The notes beneath the pieces are model-generated. The model was given only the letters and a program-made list of their open reading frames with translations. It was not told where the DNA came from and ran no database searches. This document shows, piece by piece, positions 51,311-61,900 of a stretch of 64,000 bases of DNA. The position numbers were made by a program, and so were the translations under genes. How positions within the stretch are numbered: the stretch's first letter is position 1; each line of letters starts with the position of its first letter. This DNA comes from an uncultured Paracoccaceae bacterium (lineage in GTDB: Bacteria > Pseudomonadota > Alphaproteobacteria > Rhodobacterales > Rhodobacteraceae). The DNA is taken from contig OY288155.1 of the NCBI GenBank assembly GCA_958439195.1, positions 1 through 64,000 of the forward strand, read 5' to 3'.

Positions 51311-52398
51311 CACAAAGCCTCTTTTCTGGTGCCAAAGCGGATGCGGAAGTTTGTCAGAAGATCGACCGCCAACAGGAAGAACAACAGCATCCCCTGAAAG
51401 GCCTGAATTGCGGCGGAAGGCAGACCCAGCATGAAGCTGGCCAGTTCACCGCCAATATAGGTGAGCGCCATAAGAAGGCCTGCCAGCAGGATGCCGATGG
51501 GATTCAAGCGCCCAAGGAAGGCGACGATGATCGCGGTAAAGCCATAGCCCACGTTGAAATCGATGCTGATCTGGCCGGACGGGCCTGTCACCTCGAACAA
51601 GCCTGCCATTCCGGCCAAAGCACCGGACAGGCCCATGCACAACACAACAAGGCGGTTCGGGCTGACCCCGGCAAAGCGCGCGGCGCGGGGGGCCTGACCG
51701 GCCAGCTTGATGTGATAGCCAAGGATGTGGCGTTGCAGCAGGATATAGGCCGCGATCACCACGACGAAGGCCATGATCACACCCCAATGCAGGCCGGTGC
51801 CGGGGATCAGTTCCGGGTTGGCCATGGCGGGGATCTGGCTCATGTTCCGGCTGCCGGGGAAGCCGCCACCTTCGGGGTTGCGCAGCAGACCGATGGACAT
51901 GGACGCAAGGATGTTCTGCGCCACATAAACCAGAAGCAGGGAGACGAGGATTTCATTGGTGTTGAAGCGCGTCTTCAGGATGGCCGGGATCATTGCCCAA
52001 AGCCAGCCGCCAAAAATGCCTGCCGCCACCATCAACGGAAAGACCCAACGGGTTTCTAGGGGATACAGCGCCAGCCCCACCGCCGCGCCACAGATGGCAC
52101 CCATGATATACTGCCCTTCGGCCCCGATGTTCCAGATGCCCGCCCGGAACCCCAGCGACAGACCGACCGCGATCAGGATCAGTGGCCCGGCCTTGACCAG
52201 AAGTTGCGGGCGGGAATAGGCGGCGAATTGTTCGTTGAACAGCGGATCCCAGAATATGGTGCGGATCGCCTCGACCGGGTTCTTTCCCAGGATGGCGAAC
52301 ATGATGCCGCCTGCGATCATCGTCAGGATCACGGCCAGAACAGGGGTCGCCCATTGCCAGAAGGCACTGGGCGATGGACGTTTTTCAAGTCTTACCAT
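51310..52398 (-). CDS. ABC transporter permease (BPD_transp_2 family), first subunit
   Basis: A 362-residue membrane protein of the NupP/YufP type. GLSLGFRAGIWNIGAEGQYIMGA near 80-102 is the family motif; GQAPRAARFAGVSPNRLVVL near 234-253 is the loop facing the ATPase. The ATG at 52398 (MVRLEKRPSP) is used; the frame stays open 18 codons upstream. It forms the heterodimeric channel with the downstream permease. Confidence 0.9.
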   Translation of the reverse strand: MVRLEKRPSPSAFWQWATPVLAVILTMIAGGIMFAILGKNPVEAIRTIFWDPLFNEQFAAYSRPQLLVKAGPLILIAVGLSLGFRAGIWNIGAEGQYIMGAICGAAVGLALYPLETRWVFPLMVAAGIFGGWLWAMIPAILKTRFNTNEILVSLLLVYVAQNILASMSIGLLRNPEGGGFPGSRNMSQIPAMANPELIPGTGLHWGVIMAFVVVIAAYILLQRHILGYHIKLAGQAPRAARFAGVSPNRLVVLCMGLSGALAGMAGLFEVTGPSGQISIDFNVGYGFTAIIVAFLGRLNPIGILLAGLLMALTYIGGELASFMLGLPSAAIQAFQGMLLFFLLAVDLLTNFRIRFGTRKEAL

Positions 52399-52482
52399 GA
52401 CACTCTCCCGGTAACAGTCTGGCCGTGGCGGTTTGCCCGCTGCGCGCAGCAACAGCCGGCCTTGCGGTGGGTAGCGATGCGA

Positions 52483-54033
52483 TCAGTGGCCGACATGCGC
52501 CACCTCCATCCCATGCGCGCCACCCATCATCAGGCCAATTTCATCAATCGTCAGACCCTCGACCGGGCGGGGTTTTGTCAACCGTCCGGTGTTCAGAGCA
52601 GCAAACATGTCTGCGATTTCCAACAGTTCATCCAGATCCTGACTGATCACCACCACGGCGGCCCCTTCGGCCGCGCGGTCCAGAATGGCCTGCCGGATGG
52701 ACGCCGCCGCTGCGGCATCGACCCCCCAAGTCGGTTGATTGATCACGATGACGGACGGGGTCTGCGAAAGCTCGCGCCCCACCACGAATTTTTGCAGGTT
52801 CCCGCCCGACAGCGCCCGCGCTGCCACATGGGTGCCGGGGGTGCGGACATCGAAATCCTTCACGATCTCGGCCGCAAAGCGCCCGGTCGCGGCCCAGTCG
52901 ATGAAGCCGTTCTTCACCAGAGATTTGCGCACAACGCCCGACAGCAGGGCATTTTCGACAAGGGTCATGTCCGGTGCAGCGGCATGGCCCAGCCGTTCTT
53001 CGGGCGCCGCGACAAGCCCCGCCGCGCGGCGCGCATTGGGGCCGGTGGCCCCCATCGGCTTGCCGTTGATCTTTACCGCACCCGGTTCCGTGCGCAATTC
53101 GCCTGACAGGGCCAGCAGCAATTCATCCTGCCCGTTCCCGGCCACGCCTGCGATGCCCAGCACCTCGCCCCGCGCGACGCGGAAATTCACGTCCTTGAGG
53201 CTCATGCCAAACGGGATGGGCGAGTTGACGGAAAGCCCCGTCACCTCCAGCGCGGTATCGCCCTTGGGCAGGGCTGCGCGGGCGGGCGGCGTCAGCGTGG
53301 CACCCACCATCAGTTCGGCCATCTCGCGGGCGGATCGGTCGCGCGGGGTGCAGGTGGCCACCACCTTGCCGCGCCTTAGGATCGTGGCTTCATCACAAAG
53401 CGCGCGGATCTCTTCCAGCTTGTGGCTGATGTAAAGGATGGCCGTGCCTTCGGACGCCAGCTTGCGCAGGGTGGTGAACAGGATGTCCACCTCTTGCGGG
53501 GTCAGCACGCTGGTGGGTTCGTCCATGATCAGAAGTTTGGGGTTCTGCAACAGGCAACGGATGATTTCCACCCGCTGGCGTTCGCCCGCCGACAGATCGC
53601 CCACCATGCGGCCGGGATCAAGTGGCAGGCCGTATGCCTCGCTTACCGATTTGATGCGACCCGACAGTTCCCGCATGGGGGGGGGATTTTCCATCCCCAG
53701 CGCCACATTTTCGGCCACGCTCAGCGCCTCGAACAGGCTGAAATGCTGAAATACCATCGCAACGCCGCTGGCGCGGGCGGCCTTGGGTTCAGAGGGTTGG
53801 TAAGGTTGGCCCCGAAAGCGCATCTGGCCGCTATCGGGTTTGACCAGACCATAGATCATCTTGACCAGCGTGGATTTTCCCGCGCCGTTTTCACCCAGCA
53901 GGGCATGAACCTCGCCTTCGGCAATGCTGAACGACACGTCGCTGTTGGCGACCACGCCGGGATAGGCCTTGGTGACGCCCTGCACGGCCAAAAGCTCTGG
54001 CCGGGGGGCGGTTGTGGTGGGTGTCCCTGTCAT
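52483..54033 (-). CDS. ABC transporter ATP-binding protein, double nucleotide-binding domain
   Basis: A 516-residue ATPase with two ABC domains, as in ribose and nucleoside importers. Domain 1 has GENGAGKST (about 48-56), LSAGERQRVEIIRCLL and LLIMDEPTSVLTP. Domain 2 (about 265-500) has the degenerate GVAGNGQDELLLALSG Walker A and ALSGGNLQKFVVGREL; its Walker B reads VIVINQPTWGVD, with Asn in place of Asp and Gln for the Glu, so domain 2 probably hydrolyses poorly, as is usual in this family. The stop of xdhC side overlaps: its ATG region overlaps the xdhC stop by four bases. Confidence 0.92.
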   Translation of the reverse strand: MTGTPTTTAPRPELLAVQGVTKAYPGVVANSDVSFSIAEGEVHALLGENGAGKSTLVKMIYGLVKPDSGQMRFRGQPYQPSEPKAARASGVAMVFQHFSLFEALSVAENVALGMENPPPMRELSGRIKSVSEAYGLPLDPGRMVGDLSAGERQRVEIIRCLLQNPKLLIMDEPTSVLTPQEVDILFTTLRKLASEGTAILYISHKLEEIRALCDEATILRRGKVVATCTPRDRSAREMAELMVGATLTPPARAALPKGDTALEVTGLSVNSPIPFGMSLKDVNFRVARGEVLGIAGVAGNGQDELLLALSGELRTEPGAVKINGKPMGATGPNARRAAGLVAAPEERLGHAAAPDMTLVENALLSGVVRKSLVKNGFIDWAATGRFAAEIVKDFDVRTPGTHVAARALSGGNLQKFVVGRELSQTPSVIVINQPTWGVDAAAAASIRQAILDRAAEGAAVVVISQDLDELLEIADMFAALNTGRLTKPRPVEGLTIDEIGLMMGGAHGMEVAHVGH

Positions 54034-54968
54034 CCCGCGTTCTCCTGTCGTGACGCGTTTGATTTCCTGTCGTGCAGAAAGGCGGCGGCGACGCCTACCG
54101 CAATGGCTTGCGGATGTTTTCCAAAACTTGGGTCACCGATGGGGCAGTCGATCCGGGCGATGCTGGCTGCGCTATGGCCCAACGCGCCCAACCGCGAGCG
54201 AAAGCGCGCCCATTTGGTTGCGGAACCGATCAAACCGCAGCGGGCAAAGCCGTGGCCAAGAAGGCGGTGACAAAGTTCAAGGTCGAGCGCATGTGAAAAG
54301 GTCAGGATCAGGTGTTCTGCCTGCGCCGGTGCCAAAGCCACAAGGGGTGCCGGATCGGGGGCAAACTGGCAGGTGACGTTGGGTGGCACTGTGTTGGGAT
54401 AGCGGTTTTCGGCCATATCGACCCAGGTGATCGCAAGGCCCGGCAAGGGAGCCATCACCGACACAAGCGCCCGCCCGACATGCCCGGCGCCCCAGATCCA
54501 CAGATGCCGATCCGGGCGGGCGATGGGTTCCACCATCCAGCCTTGAACCAGTGCAGCACGCGGCGCCAACCCTTCGGACCGCGCCCGCGCCAGAAGGCGC
54601 TTGACGGCAAGTGGCATAGGGCGGCCATCAGTGCTGCGGGCGATCACGCCTGCTTCTGAAAGGGGCAGTGTGGCCAGATCGAACACCTCGGTCAGCACCG
54701 TCACCGCTCCGCCGCAGCATTGGCCCAGCCTTGGCCCAAGCGCGGTTCGGTCGATCCGCGTGCCGCCCGCACTCAGCATGGCGCGGGCTGTGAGGGTGGC
54801 CTCATGTTCCAGTGCGCCCCCGCCGATGGTGCCGGATTGGCCGCCAGCCCAGACAAGCATTGCTGCCCCCACCTCGCGCGGGCTGCTGCCATCATGTGCG
54901 GCAATGACGACGCGGGCGACGGGGCCGTGCTTGGCAATGGCCTGTTGCAGCGCGACAAGGTCAAACAT
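54030..54968 (-). CDS. xdhC: Xanthine dehydrogenase accessory protein XdhC
   Basis: A 312-residue chaperone that binds molybdenum cofactor, helps its sulfuration and inserts it into XdhB. GSSPREVGAAMLVWAGGQSGTIGGGALEHEA (about 28-58) and CCGGAVTVLTEVF near 88-100 form the N-terminal XdhC domain. IWGAGHVGRALVSVM near 174-188 opens the Rossmann half, and GLIGSATKWARFRSRL and DCPIGDPSFGKHPQAIAVG end it. Eight-base overlap with the xdhB stop. Confidence 0.95.
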   Translation of the reverse strand: MFDLVALQQAIAKHGPVARVVIAAHDGSSPREVGAAMLVWAGGQSGTIGGGALEHEATLTARAMLSAGGTRIDRTALGPRLGQCCGGAVTVLTEVFDLATLPLSEAGVIARSTDGRPMPLAVKRLLARARSEGLAPRAALVQGWMVEPIARPDRHLWIWGAGHVGRALVSVMAPLPGLAITWVDMAENRYPNTVPPNVTCQFAPDPAPLVALAPAQAEHLILTFSHALDLELCHRLLGHGFARCGLIGSATKWARFRSRLGALGHSAASIARIDCPIGDPSFGKHPQAIAVGVAAAFLHDRKSNASRQENAG

Positions 54969-57261
54969 GCCCGCGCACCCGCTTCACCGCCGTCAGCACC
55001 CGTTCCGCCGTGGCGGGCGCGTCCAACCCCGGATAGATCGACCCATCCCCGCAGGCTGCCACGGCATCCGACAGCGCATGGAACGCCGAAATGCCAAGCA
55101 TGAAGGGCGGCTCGCCCACCGCTTTCGATTTGCCGACGGAGTTTTCGGGATTGGGGCGGTTCCACAGCCCCACGTTGAAGATGCGCGGGCGGTCAGAGCA
55201 GGCGGGTATCTTGTAGGTGCTGGGGGCGTGGGTCGATAGCCGACCTTTTCTGTCCCAGACCAGTTCTTCGGTCGTCAGCCAGCCTGCGCCTTGCACATAG
55301 GCCCCTTCGACCTGCCCGATATCGAGCGCGGGGTTCAGGCTGCTTCCGGTATCGTGCAAAAGGTCGGCGCGCAGGATGCGGTTTTCACCCGTCAGCGTGT
55401 CGATGACCACTTCGGTCACGGCAGCGCCATAGGCAAAGTAGAAAAACGGGCGACCCGTGCCACGGACCCTGTCCCATGTGATCTTCGGCGTGGCGTAAAA
55501 TCCTGTGGCCGACAGAGATACCCGCGCCTGATAGGCCCACATCACGACGCGGGCGAAATCATAGCTTTCCCCCGCAACATGAACCGCGCCATCGGCAAAT
55601 CGCACCTTGGCGGGATCTGACTGATGCTTTTCGGCGATGAATTCGGCCAGTCTTGCCCGGATGGTTTCGGCCGCCGCCTGTGCCGCCATTCCGTTCAAGT
55701 CAGACCCGGAAGAGGCGGCTGTGGCCGAGGTGTTGGGCACCTTGGCCGTGTCGGTGGCGGTGATCTTGACCCGTGCCGTATCAACGCCGAAAACCTGCGC
55801 CACAACCTGCGCGACCTTCTGGAACAGGCCCTGCCCCATTTCCGTGCCGCCGTGGTTCAAGTGGATCGAGCCGTCCTGATAGACATGGACCAATGCGCCC
55901 GCCTGATTGAGGTGGGTCAGCGTGAAGGAAATGCCGAATTTAACGGGTGTCAGCGCCAATCCGCGTTTCAGGATCGGGTTGGCGGCGTTCCAGGCGGCAA
56001 TCTCGGCCCGGCGTGTGTGGTAATCGCTGCTGCGCTCCAGTTCGGCAACAAGATCGTGGGCGATGAAATCCTCGACGGGCATGTGATAGGGGGTGGTTTG
56101 CTGCGGCCCCGGTTTCCCCATCGGGCGGTAGAAATTTGCCTGCCGCACCGCCAGTGGATCGCGCCCTAATGCATGGGCGATGTGATCCATCACCCGTTCG
56201 ATGCCCACCATGCCCTGTGGCCCACCAAAGCCACGAAAGGCGGTGGCGCTTTGGGTGTTGGTCTTCAGGCGGTGGCTTTCGATGTGGATATCGGGAAGGT
56301 GATAGCAGTTGTCGGCGTGCAACATGGCGCGGTCGGCCACCGGCAGCGACAGATCCTGCGCCCAGCCGCACCGGAACAGGTGGGTGAATTCGATCCCCGT
56401 CACCCGCCCCTGATCATCAAAGCCTGCGCGATAAAGGATGCGCAGATCGTGCCGCTTGCCGGTGATCATCATATCATCGTCACGGTCATAGCGCATCTTC
56501 GCCGGACGATTAAGGCGTGTGGCGGCTATGGCACAGGCGATGGCCAGTGCATTGCCCTGACTTTCCTTGCCGCCGAACCCGCCGCCCATGCGACGCACCT
56601 CGACCCGGACCGCGTTCATCGGGATGTGCAGGGCGTGGGCGACCTTATGCTGAATCTCGGTCGGGTGCTGGGTGGACGAATGTATCAGGACATCGCCGCC
56701 TTCCAACGGCAGGCAGGCGGCGACTTGGCCTTCAAGGTAGAAATGTTCCTGACCACCCACTTCGAACTGGCCTTCAACCCTATGGGGTGCCGTGGCAAGG
56801 GCGGCGGCAGGATCGCCCTTGGACCAGACCACCGGGCCTTGTTCGAACCGGCTGTTCGCGGCAAGCGCGTCATCGACGGTCAGCAGGGCGGGCAGTTCAT
56901 CATAGGTCACGCGGGCCAGGCGGGCGGCCTTGCGGGCGGCAAGGTGGCTTTCTGCGACGACCATGAAAATCGGCTGGCCCAAGTAATGGACCCGACCGGT
57001 GGCGAGCAGGGGTTCGTCATGGACCGACGGGCTGCAATCCGGCATTGCGTCGAAATCGGCGGCCGACCAGACCGCGACGACACCCGGCGCGGCACGGACA
57101 GGATCAAGGTCGATGGCCGTGATGTCGCCATGCGCGATGGTGGATAGGCCAAAGGCGATGTGCAGGGTGTTTGCCGGAAGCGGGATGTCATCGACATAGC
57201 GTGCCTGGCCGGTCACATGCAGGGGCGCCGCGTCATGTGGCAGGGGTTTGCCCATGGTCAT
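54961..57261 (-). CDS. xdhB: Xanthine dehydrogenase, molybdopterin-binding subunit
   Basis: A 766-residue large subunit that carries the Mo cofactor and hydroxylates hypoxanthine and xanthine to urate. HVTGQARYVDDIPLP opens it, GGQEHFYLEGQVAACLP near 160-176 and RRMGGGFGGKESQGNALA near 205-222 contact Mo-pterin, and SKAVGEPPFMLG near 705 has the catalytic Glu. Its ATG (57261) overlaps the xdhA stop by four bases; the long open frame upstream is xdhA in another phase. Same two-gene layout as R. capsulatus XDH. Confidence 0.96.
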   Translation of the reverse strand: MTMGKPLPHDAAPLHVTGQARYVDDIPLPANTLHIAFGLSTIAHGDITAIDLDPVRAAPGVVAVWSAADFDAMPDCSPSVHDEPLLATGRVHYLGQPIFMVVAESHLAARKAARLARVTYDELPALLTVDDALAANSRFEQGPVVWSKGDPAAALATAPHRVEGQFEVGGQEHFYLEGQVAACLPLEGGDVLIHSSTQHPTEIQHKVAHALHIPMNAVRVEVRRMGGGFGGKESQGNALAIACAIAATRLNRPAKMRYDRDDDMMITGKRHDLRILYRAGFDDQGRVTGIEFTHLFRCGWAQDLSLPVADRAMLHADNCYHLPDIHIESHRLKTNTQSATAFRGFGGPQGMVGIERVMDHIAHALGRDPLAVRQANFYRPMGKPGPQQTTPYHMPVEDFIAHDLVAELERSSDYHTRRAEIAAWNAANPILKRGLALTPVKFGISFTLTHLNQAGALVHVYQDGSIHLNHGGTEMGQGLFQKVAQVVAQVFGVDTARVKITATDTAKVPNTSATAASSGSDLNGMAAQAAAETIRARLAEFIAEKHQSDPAKVRFADGAVHVAGESYDFARVVMWAYQARVSLSATGFYATPKITWDRVRGTGRPFFYFAYGAAVTEVVIDTLTGENRILRADLLHDTGSSLNPALDIGQVEGAYVQGAGWLTTEELVWDRKGRLSTHAPSTYKIPACSDRPRIFNVGLWNRPNPENSVGKSKAVGEPPFMLGISAFHALSDAVAACGDGSIYPGLDAPATAERVLTAVKRVRGHV

Positions 57262-58697
57262 GGCGTGATCTCCAACACCGAAACGGGTGCGCCGCTCAGA
57301 TCGTGGAAATAGCGCACCAAAAGGTTCGTGGCTGTTTCCAACCGATAGGCGGCGCTGGCGCGCATATCGGACAGGGGGGTGAAATCCTGCGCAAAGGCAG
57401 GCAGGGCGGCGGTGATGGTGGTCTGATCCCAAGATTTGCCGATCAGGGCTGCTTCGACCGTTGCCGCGCGTTTTGGAATGCCCGCCATGCCGCCATAGGC
57501 GATGCGGGCGGTGGTGATGCGGCCGTCGTGTACCGTGATGTTGAAACAACCGCAGACCGTCGAGATGTCCTGATCGAAGCGCTTGGAAATCTTGTAGCAG
57601 CGCAGTTCGGGTGCTTGTTCAGGAAAGCTGATCCCCGCCACAAATTCGCCCGGCCGCCGGTCCTGTTTGCGGTAGTCGAGGAAGAACGACTCCAGCGGCA
57701 TTGACCGCATCTCATCGCCGCGCCGCAGGTGCAGGGTGGCGCCAAGGGCAATCAGCGCAGGCGGGCCATCGCCGATGGGCGATCCGTTGGCGATGTTGCC
57801 GCCGATGGTGGCGGCGTTGCGGACCTGTTCGCTGGCGTAGCGGCGCAAAAGCTCGGCGAAAGAGGGCAGGTTTGCGGCCACCGCCGCGCGCAATGCGGCA
57901 ATGGTCACGCCTGCGCCCACATGCAGAAGGCCACCCTGACGTTCGATGTGCTGAAGGTCGGTCACCCGGTTCAGGAATGCCACGGGCGACAGGTCGCGCA
58001 GGTTTTTGGTGACCCAAAGACCCACATCCGTGGCCCCGGCGATAAGTGTGGCATCGGGATGGGCCAAATACCATTCGGCCAGTTCATCCGATGATGTCGG
58101 GCAGAAGGCCGGGGGGACATCCGCGCCCCCGGACCCCACGGCGTGATCAGTTGCGGTTGCGCCGGCTGCGGGTGGGGATGCGAGAATTTGGGCCGAGATG
58201 CAGCTGCGGTCGTTTTGCATCCAGTCAGGAACCGGCGCATCGGCCGCTGCCTCTGCCGCGCGGATGATCGGGGCATAGCCGGTGCAACGGCAGAGATTGC
58301 CTGCCAGCGCATCATCATGGTCGCGCTGGCCATTCAGATGGGCCACCGCCATCGACACCACAAACCCCGGTGTGCAAAAGCCGCATTGTGCGCCGTGATG
58401 GGCGACCATCGCCTCTTGCACCGGGTGCATCTTGCCGGTCGGAGAGGTGACACCCTCGACAGTGCGGATGGCTTTGCCGTCAAGCTGGGGCAGGAACAGG
58501 ATGCAGGCATTCAGGGCGCGGCTGCCGCCTTCATCCGTGACCATCACAGTGCAGGCCCCGCAATCGCCTTCGTTGCATCCTTCCTTGGTTCCGCACAGGC
58601 CGCGCGTTTCGCGCAGCCAATCAAGCAGGGTCCGCGTCGGGGACTCGCCCGTGACGCGAACCGGCGTTCCGTTCAACAGAAACGCGATACCGGTCAT
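57258..58697 (-). CDS. xdhA: Xanthine dehydrogenase, iron-sulfur and FAD subunit
   Basis: A 479-residue small subunit that moves electrons from Mo to NAD. The plant-type [2Fe-2S] site is C41, C46, C49 and C65 (EGCNEGDCGACT); the second is HGAQCGFCTPGF near 105 with CRCTGY near 140. The FAD domain spans about 195-370 (LIAGATDVGLWVTK, ATIGGNIANGSPIGDGPP) and a CO-dehydrogenase flavoprotein C-terminal domain follows to 479. First gene of xdhABC, upstream of the BMP transporter genes on the same strand. Confidence 0.95.
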   Translation of the reverse strand: MTGIAFLLNGTPVRVTGESPTRTLLDWLRETRGLCGTKEGCNEGDCGACTVMVTDEGGSRALNACILFLPQLDGKAIRTVEGVTSPTGKMHPVQEAMVAHHGAQCGFCTPGFVVSMAVAHLNGQRDHDDALAGNLCRCTGYAPIIRAAEAAADAPVPDWMQNDRSCISAQILASPPAAGATATDHAVGSGGADVPPAFCPTSSDELAEWYLAHPDATLIAGATDVGLWVTKNLRDLSPVAFLNRVTDLQHIERQGGLLHVGAGVTIAALRAAVAANLPSFAELLRRYASEQVRNAATIGGNIANGSPIGDGPPALIALGATLHLRRGDEMRSMPLESFFLDYRKQDRRPGEFVAGISFPEQAPELRCYKISKRFDQDISTVCGCFNITVHDGRITTARIAYGGMAGIPKRAATVEAALIGKSWDQTTITAALPAFAQDFTPLSDMRASAAYRLETATNLLVRYFHDLSGAPVSVLEITP

Positions 58698-58735
58698 GTC
58701 TCAACCCGCCGCCTTCTCCCCGTTCGAGGCGTCTT

Positions 58736-58771
58736 GCGTGGCCGCCCGATGCGGCGTAAAGCGGGCCACGC
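58736..58771. repeat. Inverted repeats in the xdhA-dnaE divergent interval
   Basis: GCGTGGCC (58736-58743) and GGCCACGC (58764-58771) are exact inverted copies around a smaller GCCGC/GCGGC pair (58741-58745, 58751-58755). The 246-bp interval also holds AGAAGAA and TTCTTCT around 58848-58885. This region must contain the xdhA and dnaE promoters; I see no clear consensus promoter. Confidence 0.5.
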
Positions 58772-58943
58772 GCCCCATGCCCCCCGTTTGCCGGTTCGGG
58801 CTTATGTCCTTCCTAGCAGTGAAGCCCGCCGACTTGCTACATGGCAAGAAGAACCTTTTTGGTTTGCCGGGAAGCAGTTTCTTCTTTTGCCGAAAGAAGG
58901 GGCACCCTTCCCCCCGCGCTGACGCTTCGCTAGGCTGCATTCC

Positions 58944-61900
58944 ATGGCGAATATTCCCCGATTCATTCATCTGCGCACCCATACCGAGCATTCTCTTCTG
59001 GAAGGTGCGATCCCGGTCAAGAAACTGGTGAAGCTGTGCGCAGCGGCGGATATGCCTGCCGTCGCCGTGACAGACACGAACAACATGTTCTGCGCGCTGG
59101 AGTTTTCGGTTCTGGCGAAAGATGCCGGGGTGCAACCCATCGTTGGCTGCCAGATTGCCTTGGCGCATGACCCGGCGCAGGCGGGCGAAAAGCTGCGGAT
59201 GCCTGCGCCGGTGGTTTTGCTGGCGCAATCCGAAGCGGGATACATGAACCTGATGAAGCTGAATTCCTGCCTGTATCTGGACAAGGCGGGACAATTGAAC
59301 CAGGTCACGCTGGACGAATTGGAGCAGTATTCAGACGGTTTGATCTGCCTGACAGGTGGGGCGGATGGGCCTGTGGGCCGGTTCATTCAGCAAGGGCAGG
59401 GCGCCAAGGCGCAGGCTTTGATGGACCGGTTGCATGACGCCTTTGGCGACCGGCTTTATGTGGAACTACAACGCCACCCCGGTGAAGGTGGGCGGCTGAC
59501 TGCGGCAGAAGCGGCAACCGAACGCGGGTTTGTCGAGATGGCCTATGGGATGGGCCTGCCGCTGGTGGCGACCAATGATGTTTATTTCCCGAAGGCCGCC
59601 ATGTATGAGGCGCATGACGCACTGATCTGCATTGCCGAAGGGGCTTATGTCGACCAGCAACAGCCACGCCGCCGCCTAACCCCGCAGCACTACCTCAAGA
59701 CCGAGGCAGAGATGTGCGCCCTGTTCGCCGATCTGCCGGAGGCGTTGGAAAACACAGTCGAAATCGCGCGCCGCTGTGCCTTTATGGTGGCGAAACGTCC
59801 GCCGATCCTGCCGCGCTTTGCGGATGACGAGGTGCAGGAATTGCGCCGTCAGGCCAATGCCGGGCTTCAGGCGCGGCTGGCCGTCATCCCGCATGCAGTG
59901 TCGGTCGAGGATTACCAGGCGCGGCTGGATTTCGAACTGGGCATCATCGAAAAGATGGGCTTTCCCGGCTATTTCCTGATCGTGGCCGATTTCATCAAAT
60001 GGGCCAAAGACCACGATATCCCCGTGGGGCCGGGGCGGGGGTCGGGCGCTGGGTCGCTGGTGGCCTATGCGCTGACGATCACCGATCTGGACCCGCTGCG
60101 TTATGCGTTGCTGTTTGAACGCTTCCTGAACCCGGAACGGGTGTCCATGCCCGACTTCGACATCGACTTCTGCATGGATCGCCGGGAAGAGGTGATCAGT
60201 TACGTGCAGGTCCGATATGGCCGCGACAAGGTGGGGCAGATCATCACCTTCGGGGCGCTGTTGTCCAAGGCTGCGGTGCGCGACGTGGGTCGCGTGCTGC
60301 AACTGCCCTATGGGCAGGTGGACCGCCTGTCGAAGATGATCCCGCTGGAAGGGGTGAAGCCCGTCTCCATCACCAAGGCGCTGGCCGATGAACCGCGCCT
60401 GCGCGAGGCCGCGAAGGAAGAAGTGGTGGGTCGCCTGCTGACCTATGCCGAACAGATCGAGGGGCTGTATCGCAACGCATCGACCCATGCTGCGGGTGTG
60501 GTGATCGGGGACAGGCCGCTGGATGCGCTGGTGCCGCTGTATCAAGATCCGCGATCCGACATGCCGGCCACCCAATTCAACATGAAGTGGGTTGAAGCCG
60601 CAGGCTTGGTAAAGTTCGACTTTCTGGGGTTGAAGACGCTGACTGTCATCCAGAACGCGCTGGACCTGTTGAAACTGCGGGGCGTGACGCTGGACATCAG
60701 CCTGATCCCGCTGGACGACAAGCCGACCTATGAGCTTTACGCTGCTGCCAAGACAGTGGCGGTGTTTCAGGTGGAAAGCAGCGGCATGATGGATGCGCTG
60801 CGCCGGATGAAGCCCACCTGCATCGAGGATATCGTGGCGCTGGTGGCGCTGTATCGCCCCGGCCCGATGGAAAACATCCCGGTCTACTGCGAGGTGAAGA
60901 ACGGGCTGCGCGACCTGGAATCGATCCATCCGACCATCGACCATATCCTTGCCGAAACGCAGGGCATCATCGTTTATCAGGAACAGGTGATGCAGATCGC
61001 GCAGGTCATGGCGGGTTACAGCCTTGGTGGGGCCGATCTGCTGCGCCGGGCGATGGGCAAGAAGATCGCCGAAGAAATGGCGAAGGAACGGCCCAAGTTC
61101 ATCGAAGGTGCCAAGGCCACGCACAACATCGACGCCAAGAAGGCTGGCGAAGTGTTCGACCTGCTGGAGAAATTCGCCAATTACGGCTTCAACAAATCCC
61201 ACGCTGCCGCCTATGCGGTGGTCAGCTATCAGACCGCCTATCTGAAGGCGAACTATCCGGTGGAATTCATGGCCGCGGTCATGAACTGCGACATCCACCT
61301 GACAGAAAAGCTGGCCGTCTATAAGCGCGAGGTGGACAAGCTGGGCATTACCACGGTGCCGCCTTGCGTGAACCGGTCGCTGGCGACATTTACCGTGGTG
61401 GATGGCCAGATCGTCTATGCGTTGGGCGCTTTGAAGAATGTGGGCGTCGAAGCGATGAAGATGATCGTAGAGGCACGGCGCACCGATACGGGAGAGCGGC
61501 CCTTTGCCACCCTGTTTGATTTCGCGCGGCGTGTGGATCTGAAACGGGTGGGCAAGCGGCCGCTGGAAATGCTGGCGCGGGCCGGGGCTTTTGATGCGCT
61601 GGATGCCAACCGCGCGCGGGTGTTCGAGGCGCTGGATGCGCTGGTTGCCTATTCGGCGGCGATCCATGAGGCAAAGGGATCATCACAGGTGTCGCTGTTC
61701 GGTGAAGCGGGGGCCGATATACCGGAACCGCGTCTGGCCGGTCGGGGTGACTGGCTGGTGACGGAACGGCTGGCGCAGGAACATCAGGCAATCGGCTTTT
61801 ATCTGTCGGGTCATCCGCTGGACGATTACATGGGCGCGCTTCGGCGCAAGGATGTAAAGACGCTTGCCGAGGTGACGCGCATGGCCGAACAGCGCGGCAC

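Noticed and set aside
58701..59294. A 197-codon minus-strand frame across the xdhA-dnaE interval.
   Set aside because: Most of it is antisense to the dnaE start, it lacks a ribosome binding site and its sequence has no domain pattern.
59676..61667. A 663-codon open frame on the minus strand opposite dnaE.
   Set aside because: Its translation is His/Arg/Gln-rich and low in hydrophobic pattern, as expected for the antisense frame of a G/C-rich gene; dnaE on the other strand has every family motif.
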